Shown here: piece by piece, positions 15,143 to 20,295 of the stretch
How the letters are laid out: the number at the start of each line of letters is the position of its first letter
Numbering within the stretch: position 1 is the first letter of the stretch
Assembly: GCA_030648645.1 (NCBI GenBank)
Contig: JAUSHL010000014.1
Coordinates: 1 to 34,522, forward strand
Direction: 5' to 3'
Length of the DNA stretch: 34,522 nucleotides
Source of the DNA: Candidatus Daviesbacteria bacterium
GTDB lineage: Bacteria; Patescibacteriota; Microgenomatia; Daviesbacterales; UBA10151
Program-made: the position numbers and the translations under genes
The notes under the pieces: model-generated
What the model saw: only the letters and a program-made list of their open reading frames with translations
Told to the model about the DNA's origin: nothing
Database searches by the model: none

Positions 15143-15754
15143 ATGATTTTACCCACTTTAAATATTGAGAAAGATTTATGGAAATCCGGTCATAAATATA
15201 TTTGTGGTTTAGATGAAGTTGGGCGTGGTTGTTTTGCAGGACCAGTGGTAGTAGGAGCTGTAATTTTTCCATCTGATGTAGTTCTTCCGGAAGGCATTGC
15301 TGATTCAAAACTATTGACACCTCTAAAAAGAAAGAATTTAGAATCAAGAATAAAGAATGAAGCACTTTGTTGGGCTGTGGGGGAAATTAGTGTAGATATT
15401 ATTAATGAAAAAGGGATTGGGGAGGCAACCCAGTTAGCTTTTGCTTTGGCTGTTAAAAATCTTGCACAAAAACCTGATTTTTGTTTAATTGATGCCTTTC
15501 ATATTAAATATTTAGAAGAATTTAAGCAGAAAGCAATAAAAAATGGAGATAAAATCTGTGCTTCAATTTCTGCCGGATCAATTATTGCTAAGGTTTACAG
15601 AGATGAGTTGATGGTTAGTCTTCATGATCGATATCCTGAATATGGATTTTCCAAACATAAAGGTTATGGAACTTTGGAACACAGAAATGCCATAAAAAAA
15701 CATGGTTTATCTAGAGTTCACAGAAAGTCTTTCAATCTGGACAAATTCTTGTAA
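15143..15754 (+). CDS. rnhB: Ribonuclease HII
   Basis: RNase HII removes RNA from RNA-DNA hybrids and single ribonucleotides from DNA. GLDEVGRGCFAGPVVVGAV gives the catalytic Asp24 and Glu25; IADSKLLTPLKR, FCLIDAFHI (third Asp, about 118) and SISAGSIIAKVYRDELM (fourth acidic residue) follow, and the C-terminal YPEYGFSKHKGYGTLEHRNAIKKHG is typical. 203 aa, normal length. The ATG lies 1 nt after a TATATT box inside repeat D, so the true transcription start is unclear. Inverted repeats flank the gene. Confidence 0.95.
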   Translation: MILPTLNIEKDLWKSGHKYICGLDEVGRGCFAGPVVVGAVIFPSDVVLPEGIADSKLLTPLKRKNLESRIKNEALCWAVGEISVDIINEKGIGEATQLAFALAVKNLAQKPDFCLIDAFHIKYLEEFKQKAIKNGDKICASISAGSIIAKVYRDELMVSLHDRYPEYGFSKHKGYGTLEHRNAIKKHGLSRVHRKSFNLDKFL

Positions 15755-15936
15755 TATTCTTCGAACGAAGTGAGAAGTTTCAATTGAAATTATGATATTT
15801 TTTATGGTAAGTTCTCGTCATCCGCCAGTTGGCGGATTCCTCGAACAATATTATTCTTCGAACGAAGTGAGAAGTTACTATATGAATTATGATAACCTTA
15901 AGATATGTTCTCACCTAAAGATTCGAACAATAGTCA
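15754..15936 (+). repeat. Repeat D, about two tandem copies
   Basis: Each unit starts ATTCTTCGAACGAAGTGAGA, continues with GAATTATGAT and an ATG, then GTTCTC and a variable core, and ends TCGAACAATA. The first unit holds the palindrome TCCGCCAGTTGGCGGA as core. The 15792-15995 ORF is repeat-derived. Confidence 0.7.
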
Positions 15937-16192
15937 GTGGAAATGGTATGTATATATTATTGAATGTAAAGATGGATTGTATTATACAGGGATGACTTGG
16001 AAACCTTCTATAAGATTTGAACAACATCTTTCTGGATTGGGAAGTAAATTTACAGCTAAACATGGAGTTCAAAAGTTAGTTTACCTTGAAGAACATGAAG
16101 ACTTAGAATTAGCAAGAAGAAGAGAAATCCAAATTAAGGATTTTAGTAGAAAAAAGAAAAAAATCCTAATTGATAGTTTTAATGATTTATAA
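15905..16192 (+). CDS. Small GIY-YIG domain protein
   Basis: 95-aa GIY-YIG protein: WYVYIIECKDGLYYTGMTWKPSIRFEQHLSGLGSKFTAKHGVQKLVYLEEHEDLELARRREIQIKDFSRKKKKILI. It is less like the two minus-strand copies and closer to the common UPF0213 form. The first 11 residues (MFSPKDSNNSQ) come from repeat D, and no other in-frame ATG precedes the domain, so the repeat seems to provide the start codon. TATGAT lies 11 nt upstream. It stands between rnhB and yraN, all on the plus strand. Confidence 0.85.
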   Translation: MFSPKDSNNSQWKWYVYIIECKDGLYYTGMTWKPSIRFEQHLSGLGSKFTAKHGVQKLVYLEEHEDLELARRREIQIKDFSRKKKKILIDSFNDL

Positions 16193-16195
16193 TTA

Positions 16196-16338
16196 TAATA
16201 TTGGTTCTTAATAGTTCTCTCCGGCAACTGCCGGATCGAACAATATTATTCTTCGAACGAAGTGAGAAGTTACTTTAAGAATTATAATATTTTCATGAGA
16301 AAGTTCTCTCCGGCAACTGCCGGATCGAACAATATAAT
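16196..16338 (+). repeat. Repeat D, one and a half tandem copies
   Basis: GTTCTCTCCGGCAACTGCCG..GAACAATAT occurs twice, at 16214 and 16303, separated by ATTCTTCGAACGAAGTGAGA. The second unit contains TATAAT (16283-16288) followed 6 nt later by an ATG (16295) in frame with yraN. Confidence 0.75.
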
Positions 16339-16339
16339 T

Positions 16340-16720
16340 ATGTCTACAACTGATGTTGGTAATAAAGGTGAATATTTGGCTTGTGAATACCTTAAGAAAT
16401 TAGGGTATAAAATTTTGGAAAGAAATTACCGGATCAGGGGTGGGGAAATTGATATTGTAGCTCAAGATAACAATTTCTTGGTTTTTATAGAAGTAAAAAC
16501 TAGATATACTTCTGAATTTGGGCTTCCTGTTGAATCCATGACCCCTTGGAAGATCAAAATTCTTCTAAGAACTGCCAGATTTTATATTCAGCTAATTGAT
16601 TGGGGTGATCAACCGTATAGATTAGATTTTGTTGGTATAGATTATACTTGTCCTGACAAAGGAGGGGCTAATAATCAAGATAATCCTGAGATAGAACTCA
16701 TCAAAGATATCACCAGTTAA
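16340..16720 (+). CDS. YraN/UPF0102 family nuclease-like protein
   Basis: 127-aa UPF0102 (YraN) protein, related to the restriction endonuclease fold; proposed in DNA processing but of unproven function. VGNKGEYLACEYLKKLGYKILERNYRIRGGEIDIVAQDNNFLVFIEVKTR holds the GEIDIVA..FIEVK motif, the Asp and Glu/Lys being the presumed metal site. The usual neighbour of this family, rnhB, is close upstream. The ATG at 16340 matches the family start; the tracked start at 16262 is repeat sequence. An alternative is ATG 16295, 6 nt after a TATAAT, which would add 15 repeat-encoded residues. Confidence 0.9.
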   Translation: MSTTDVGNKGEYLACEYLKKLGYKILERNYRIRGGEIDIVAQDNNFLVFIEVKTRYTSEFGLPVESMTPWKIKILLRTARFYIQLIDWGDQPYRLDFVGIDYTCPDKGGANNQDNPEIELIKDITS

Positions 16721-16749
16721 TTTTTGGGGCTTGCAGTTCAAGATATATT

Positions 16750-16852
16750 TGTGTTATACCCAAAATACTTTAATTTGCAATTTTTAAAAAAATTTTGGGT
16801 TCAAAATATTTAATGAGTCCGACAATTGACGGACGAGTTAAATTAGTTTATT
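16750..16852 (-). repeat. Repeat G, copy 2 (upstream of ugd)
   Basis: Read on the minus strand it has CTAATTTAACTCG, a palindromic core TCCGTCAATTGTCGGA, ACTCATTAAATA, TTGAACCCAAAAT and TATTTTGGGTATAA, the same block order as 7096-7196. Confidence 0.7.
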
Positions 16853-16854
16853 TT
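16826..16854 (+). promoter_or_regulatory. Promoter of ugd
   Basis: TTGACG (16826-16831), 17-nt spacer, TATTTT (16849-16854), then 8 nt to the ATG. The -35 lies in the near-palindrome TCCGACAATTGACGGA of repeat G. Confidence 0.5.
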
Positions 16855-16862
16855 TTATCAAT

Positions 16863-18140
16863 ATGAAAATTACTTTTTTTGGGGTTGGATATGTTGGGCT
16901 TGTTTCAGGAGTATGTTTGGCTGATATTGGACATGAAGTATGTTTAGTGGGGCGTGACCCTAAAAAAATTGATAATTTAAAAAAAGGAATTTTGCCTATT
17001 TATGAACCCGGACTTGATAAATTAATTTTAAAAAATAAAAAAAGATTAATTTTTACCACTGACCCAAAAGTTGCCATAGAGTTTGCTGATATTTTATTTA
17101 TTGCAGTGGGAACACCTTCCAAAAAAAGCGGAGCTTGTGACCTTTCTCAGGTTGAAGAAGTTTCTAAATCTATTGGTAAATTTATAAATAATGAAAAAAT
17201 TATAGTTTTAAAAAGTACTGTACCTGTAGGATCTGAGGAAATTGTTGGAAAAATTATCTCCAAACACACAAATAAAAAATTCACTCTTGTTTCCAATCCT
17301 GAGTTTTTAAAAGAAGGTACTGCAATTGATGATTTTATGATTCCCGACAGGATTGTAATTGGTTCTGATGATAAAAAAAGTTTAGAAACAATTGAAGAAC
17401 TTTATAAACCAATAAAAACTGAGATTTACAAAACAGATATTAAAAGTGCCCAACTTATAAAATATGCCTCTAATTCATTTTTGGCAACAAAAATTTCCTT
17501 CATCAATGAAATAGCCAATTTAGCAGAAAGAGTTGGGGCGAATGTGGAAAGTGTAGCAATTGGTATGGGACTTGATAAAAGAATTGGGTCTCAATTTTTA
17601 AAAGCAGGTTTAGGGTATGGTGGATCATGTTTCCCTAAAGATGTAAAAGAGTTAATGAGTACATCTAAATCCAATGGTTACACTTTAAAAATATTGGATG
17701 CAGTAGATGATGTTAATAAAAAACAAAAAGTCTTAGCAGTTAAAAAATTAGAGAAAAAAATTAAAATTGAGGGAGCAAAAATAGCAATTTTAGGATTATC
17801 TTTTAAACCGGAAACAGATGATATGAGAGATGCTCCCAGTTTAGAAATTATCAGAGAACTTTTGAAAAAAGGAGCTAAAATAAATGCTTTTGATCCTATA
17901 GCAAAGGATAATTGTAAAAAAATAATTCCGGAGGCAAAATATTTTGATGATATTTATGAAACTGTAAAGAGTGTTGATGCTGTAATTTTTGTCACAGAAT
18001 GGAAAGAAATTAAAAAAATTGATCTGAAGAAATTAAAAGAGTTAGTAAAAAAACCAATTATTATTGATGGAAGAAATATTTTTAATCCCGAAGAAATGAG
18101 AGATTTAGGCTTTGACTACCAAAGCATAGGCAGAATTTGA
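16863..18140 (+). CDS. ugd: UDP-glucose/GDP-mannose 6-dehydrogenase
   Basis: NAD-dependent oxidation of a nucleotide sugar to its uronate, a step towards surface polysaccharide. The N-terminal Rossmann domain starts MKITFFGVGYVGLVSGVCLADIGHEV (GxGxxG); KSTVPVGS and NPEFLKEGTAIDDFMIPDRIVIG follow; the catalytic Cys is in GYGGSCFPKD (about 256-262); the C-terminal UDP-binding domain has LGLSFKPETDDMRDAPS. 425 aa, normal. UDP-glucose is the more likely substrate, but the sequence does not exclude GDP-mannose or UDP-GlcNAc. The stop TGA forms part of the extended -10 of the following tRNA region. Confidence 0.93.
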   Translation: MKITFFGVGYVGLVSGVCLADIGHEVCLVGRDPKKIDNLKKGILPIYEPGLDKLILKNKKRLIFTTDPKVAIEFADILFIAVGTPSKKSGACDLSQVEEVSKSIGKFINNEKIIVLKSTVPVGSEEIVGKIISKHTNKKFTLVSNPEFLKEGTAIDDFMIPDRIVIGSDDKKSLETIEELYKPIKTEIYKTDIKSAQLIKYASNSFLATKISFINEIANLAERVGANVESVAIGMGLDKRIGSQFLKAGLGYGGSCFPKDVKELMSTSKSNGYTLKILDAVDDVNKKQKVLAVKKLEKKIKIEGAKIAILGLSFKPETDDMRDAPSLEIIRELLKKGAKINAFDPIAKDNCKKIIPEAKYFDDIYETVKSVDAVIFVTEWKEIKKIDLKKLKELVKKPIIIDGRNIFNPEEMRDLGFDYQSIGRI

Positions 18141-18146
18141 TATAAT
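18138..18146 (+). promoter_or_regulatory. Extended -10 upstream of the broken tRNA-Glu
   Basis: TGA-TATAAT, 9 nt before the first base of the partial tRNA-Glu. It looks like the original tRNA-Glu promoter, now separated from the intact gene by the GIY-YIG insertion. Confidence 0.55.
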
Positions 18147-18155
18147 TAATCACAT

Positions 18156-18214
18156 GGCGCGTTCGTCTAGTGGTTAGGACGGGTCGAGGCTTCGACCTAA
18201 TCGCGGGTTCGAAT
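18156..18214 (+). pseudogene. Partial tRNA-Glu copy (5' part to T loop)
   Basis: The first 25 bases (GGCGCGTTCGTCTAGTGGTT..) equal those of the intact tRNA-Glu at 18468, and TAATCGCGGGTTCGAAT is also identical. The 3' side of the T stem and the acceptor are missing. The anticodon arm is replaced by a perfect hairpin, GGTCGA-GGCT-TCGACC, with no usable anticodon. Confidence 0.85.
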
Positions 18215-18233
18215 AAATGATTTAGGACTAAAG

Positions 18234-18482
18234 ATGATTTGTGCTTATATATTAGAATGTTGTGATAAGACTTATTATGTTGGGAGTACAAATAATATAG
18301 AACGAAGGTTAGTACAACATAATATGAAACAATGTCAGCATACTAAAAGTAGATTGCCAATAAAGTTGGTTTTTACAAGAGAATTTAGCACATTGAAAGA
18401 GGCAAGAGGATATGAGTATTTTCTTAAAAGACAAAGAAATATAAGCTTTTACAGAAAATTAATAAATGGCGCGTTCGTCTAG
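18234..18482 (+). CDS. GIY-YIG protein inserted in tRNA-Glu
   Basis: 82-aa GIY-YIG domain: CAYILECCDKTYYVGSTNNIERRLVQHN, then LPIKLVFTREFSTLKEARGYEYFLKRQRNISFYRKLI. It lies between a truncated and an intact tRNA-Glu copy. Its last codons (GAFV) and stop TAG are read from the 5' end of the intact tRNA (positions 1-15). This placement, and the target duplication, suggest a homing-type nuclease that invaded tRNA-Glu and rebuilt it downstream; that is inference. Family assignment is secure; its small size matches both UPF0213 proteins and minimal homing nucleases. Only the promoter before the partial tRNA is visible. Confidence 0.85.
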   Translation: MICAYILECCDKTYYVGSTNNIERRLVQHNMKQCQHTKSRLPIKLVFTREFSTLKEARGYEYFLKRQRNISFYRKLINGAFV

Positions 18483-18540
18483 TGGTTAGGACGCTGGGTT
18501 TTCATCCCAGTAATCGCGGGTTCGAATCCCGCACGCGCTA
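18468..18540 (+). tRNA. tRNA-Glu(UUC)
   Basis: 73 nt, CCA not encoded. Acceptor GGCGCGT/ACGCGCT (first pair G-U), D arm GTCT..GGAC, anticodon stem CTGGG/CCCAG with loop TTTTCAT (anticodon UUC), T arm GCGGG TTCGAAT CCCGC, discriminator A. Preceded directly by the GIY-YIG ORF, which ends inside it. Confidence 0.93.
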
Positions 18541-18548
18541 CTTTTAAT

Positions 18549-18577
18549 TTGACTTTTGAATAATTTTTCTCTACAAT
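18549..18577 (+). promoter_or_regulatory. Promoter of the small anchored protein gene
   Basis: TTGACT (18549-18554), 17-nt spacer, TACAAT (18572-18577). The -10 overlaps the ATG at 18576, which argues for the in-frame GTG at 18585, 7 nt downstream. Confidence 0.55.
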
Positions 18578-18584
18578 GTTTATT

Positions 18585-18860
18585 GTGACTAAATACCTAG
18601 TAATAGTTTTAGTGATAATTTTAATTCTTGGAGCAGTTTACTTTACTTTTTTTGGTAAAATAAACAAAGTTCTTTTTAATAAAGCAGAAACCCCAACCCC
18701 AACAGTTTCTCAAAGTATCATAGAAGTGGTTACAAAATCCAAAAGTGCAATTCCAACCCCAACCCCTGATCCTGAAGCAGATTTAACAGCCTTGGATAAA
18801 GATTTAGCAGATCTAGATAAAAGTAATGTCGATTTAACAAAGGATATAAATAATTTATGA
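18585..18860 (+). CDS. Small membrane-anchored protein with Thr-Pro linker
   Basis: About 91 aa, not recognised. One N-terminal membrane segment (YLVIVLVIILILGAVYFTFF) is followed by TPTPTVSQ and IPTPTPDPEAD linkers and a short helical tail with LDKDLADLDKSNVDLTKDINNL, a likely coiled coil. Such TPTP linkers are common in surface proteins of Microgenomates-type bacteria. Start: the promoter predicts transcription from about 18584, so GTG 18585 is preferred over the tracked ATG 18576. The stop overlaps the next ATG (ATGA), so the two are an operon and may work together in the envelope. Confidence 0.65.
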   Translation: MTKYLVIVLVIILILGAVYFTFFGKINKVLFNKAETPTPTVSQSIIEVVTKSKSAIPTPTPDPEADLTALDKDLADLDKSNVDLTKDINNL

Positions 18861-19480
18861 AGATAATAACAAGTTTAACATTAGTATTATTGTTTGTAGT
18901 TTTATCAGTACCAGTTTTAGCTGAAAATTCAGCAACTAATTCTACCAAAGCCAAAGAATTAAAAAATATTAAGGTTGAAAAAGTAGAAAAAATTGAATTG
19001 AGAAATGGCAAAGTTGAAGAAACAATAGAAAATAAAATTGAAAAACTGGAGCCAAAAAGAAAACAAAATGTGATAAAAGTCAGAAATAGTGTGGAAGTAA
19101 GGTATAAAGTTTATGAAAAAATAATAGAAAGGTCAGGAAATCTTTTGACTAAGCTTCAGGAAAAAATTGATAGAGCTCAAAAGGCAGGGATAAATACTAA
19201 AGTGATTGATGGATATATGACAGATGCCAAAGCAAAATTAGCCGATGCTCAGACTAATTTGAATAGTATTAAGGATTTAAAGGATTCAGCTATTGATAAG
19301 ACAACTTTTCTGGATATACAGAAGAAGTTTCAATTAATTCATAAGGATTTAAATGCAATAAGACTTGATGGAGCCAAAGTCATTTCTGAACTTAAAAGAT
19401 ATAATGCAGAAAATGAAAAATTAACCCCTAAACCTACAAGAACCAAATCAGCTACTGCTTCTGCTTCAGAAGATAAATAA
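18857..19480 (+). CDS. Secreted coiled-coil protein of unknown function
   Basis: 207 aa, not recognised. A clear signal peptide (MKIITSLTLVLLFVVLSVPVLA, cut before EN) is followed by a highly charged, all-helical body (KNIKVEKVEKIELRNGKVEETIENKIEKLEPKRKQNVIKVR..VYEKIIERSGNLLTKLQEKIDRAQKAGINTKVIDGYMTDAKAKLADAQTNLNSIKDL) and a Thr/Ser/Ala-rich tail. No catalytic motif. It resembles periplasmic helical proteins of the DUF5667 or Spy/CpxP-like kind in shape only. Translationally coupled to the preceding anchored protein. Confidence 0.75.
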   Translation: MKIITSLTLVLLFVVLSVPVLAENSATNSTKAKELKNIKVEKVEKIELRNGKVEETIENKIEKLEPKRKQNVIKVRNSVEVRYKVYEKIIERSGNLLTKLQEKIDRAQKAGINTKVIDGYMTDAKAKLADAQTNLNSIKDLKDSAIDKTTFLDIQKKFQLIHKDLNAIRLDGAKVISELKRYNAENEKLTPKPTRTKSATASASEDK

Positions 19481-19481
19481 T

Positions 19482-19508
19482 CTTTTTGTTTTGTGACCCG
19501 CCTCGGAC
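19482..19508. repeat. 27-nt direct repeat of tRNA-Lys 3' end, distal copy
   Basis: Perfect copy (CTTTTTGTTTTGTGACCCGC plus CTCGGAC) of 19615-19641. It matches the last bases of tRNA-Lys and its downstream T-run but is not attached to a tRNA. The 133-bp offset defines a short duplicated or inserted segment, like an attachment site. Confidence 0.8.
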
Positions 19509-19596
19509 AATACACCCAATCCTTCGGATTGTCGGACTTCCTTACCTCTGCGAGGGGCGGAGATCTGATCCTTGTGACAGCTAAAAAACAAAAAAG

Positions 19597-19615
19597 GCGA
19601 GGCATAAAACCTCGC
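19597..19615. terminator. Bidirectional terminator between tRNA-Lys and the secreted protein gene
   Basis: GCGAGG-CATAAAA-CCTCGC with A5-6 before and T5 after, so it works on both strands. It serves tRNA-Lys on the minus strand and the plus-strand operon ending at 19480. Confidence 0.85.
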
Positions 19616-19641
19616 TTTTTGTTTTGTGACCCGCCTCGGAC
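19615..19641. repeat. 27-nt direct repeat of tRNA-Lys 3' end, proximal copy
   Basis: Covers the 3' end of tRNA-Lys (T arm and acceptor, 19627-19641) and the 12 bp after it. Identical to 19482-19508. Confidence 0.8.
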
Positions 19642-19698
19642 TCGGACCGAGAACCAATACCTTAAAAGGGTACTGCTCTACCATTGAGCTAGCGGGCC
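19627..19698 (-). tRNA. tRNA-Lys(UUU)
   Basis: 72 nt, no encoded CCA. Acceptor GGCCCGC/GCGGGTC, D arm GCTC..GAGC, anticodon stem GTACC/GGTAT with loop CTTTTAA (anticodon UUU), T arm CTCGG TCCGAGT CCGAG, discriminator A. An extended -10 (TGATATAAT) ends 8 nt upstream. Confidence 0.93.
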
Positions 19699-19706
19699 AT
19701 GATCCT

Positions 19707-19712
19707 ATTATA
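19707..19712 (-). promoter_or_regulatory. Extended -10 of tRNA-Lys
   Basis: TGA-TATAAT on the minus strand, 8 nt before tRNA base 1, immediately after the terminator of the RRM gene. Confidence 0.6.
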
Positions 19713-19713
19713 T

Positions 19714-19752
19714 CAAAAAAAGAACAGGTTAGTCACTTTCCTGTTCTTTTTT
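19714..19752 (-). terminator. Terminator of the RRM gene
   Basis: On the minus strand AGAACAGG-loop-CCTGTTCT followed by T7. A-rich on the other side, so it may also work on the plus strand. Confidence 0.85.
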
Positions 19753-19774
19753 AAACTTTCACTAAATATTAAAT

Positions 19775-20125
19775 TTAGCGTCTGTCTCTGTTGAAACCTC
19801 CACCACTACCACCACGGTTTCTGTCAAATCCTCCACGATTATTATCTCGTCTAAAATCTCCTCCACCGGCTGGTCTTTCTTCCCGAGGTCTAGCAACTGA
19901 AACTGCTAATTCTCTGTCCCCAACTTTATAACCATTGAGTTCAGTAATAGCTTTTTGTGCTTCCTCATCACTTTCCATTTCTACGAAACCAAAGCCTCTG
20001 CTTTGACCTGTAAATTTGTCCATGATAACTGTTGCTGTTGATACTTTTCCAAAAGATGCAAAGAGCTCAGAAAGCTCCTGATTTTGCATTGTATAGGGCA
20101 AACTGCCCACGAAAATCTTTGTCAT
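19775..20125 (-). CDS. RRM-domain RNA-binding protein
   Basis: 116-aa single-RRM protein of the bacterial Rbp type. RNP2 is IFVGSLPY (about 4-11) and RNP1 is RGFGFVEM (about 43-50); both aromatic positions for RNA stacking are kept. The tail from residue 86 is RGG/Gly-Arg rich (RRDNNRGGFDRNRGGSGGGFNRDRR), which adds nonspecific RNA affinity. In cyanobacteria related proteins are cold-induced; here that is only a possibility. The gene has a good Shine-Dalgarno (AAAGGCGGTG, 8 nt before ATG) and an untranslated leader, unlike most genes in the window, which fits post-transcriptional control. Confidence 0.93.
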   Translation of the reverse strand: MTKIFVGSLPYTMQNQELSELFASFGKVSTATVIMDKFTGQSRGFGFVEMESDEEAQKAITELNGYKVGDRELAVSVARPREERPAGGGDFRRDNNRGGFDRNRGGSGGGFNRDRR

Positions 20126-20133
20126 TAATATTC

Positions 20134-20143
20134 ACCGCCTTTC
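20134..20143 (-). promoter_or_regulatory. Shine-Dalgarno of the RRM gene
   Basis: AAAGGCGGTG on the minus strand, one mismatch from the full anti-SD complement, 8 nt before the ATG. Confidence 0.65.
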
Positions 20144-20260
20144 AGTTTAATATTTTTTTTGAGAGCATTTGATTTCTATAAATCTCTTTTACTGGAGGTT
20201 GGGCGTGGATTACACTACTTTGGCCTGCAATATACGAGTACACAAGTATTATATGATTTC

Positions 20261-20289
20261 TTTAAATAAAAAGCAAATTCGGGTATAAT
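20261..20289 (+). promoter_or_regulatory. Promoter of the macA-like gene
   Basis: Weak TTTAAA (20261-20266), 17-nt spacer, TATAAT (20284-20289), 6 nt to the ATG. Leaderless. Confidence 0.5.
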
Positions 20290-20295
20290 ACGGCA

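Noticed and set aside
15792-15995. 67-aa plus-strand ORF
   Set aside because: Derived from repeat D (HPPVGGF from the palindrome) and out of frame with the GIY-YIG domain that it overlaps.
18138-18140. Recoded TGA (alternative genetic code of some CPR groups)
   Set aside because: TGA ends several genes at the expected family C-terminus and no internal TGA interrupts any conserved gene.
19339-19687. Three small ORFs around the tRNA-Lys duplication
   Set aside because: They read the direct repeat (RRVTKQK in different frames) and the tRNA antisense; no support as genes.
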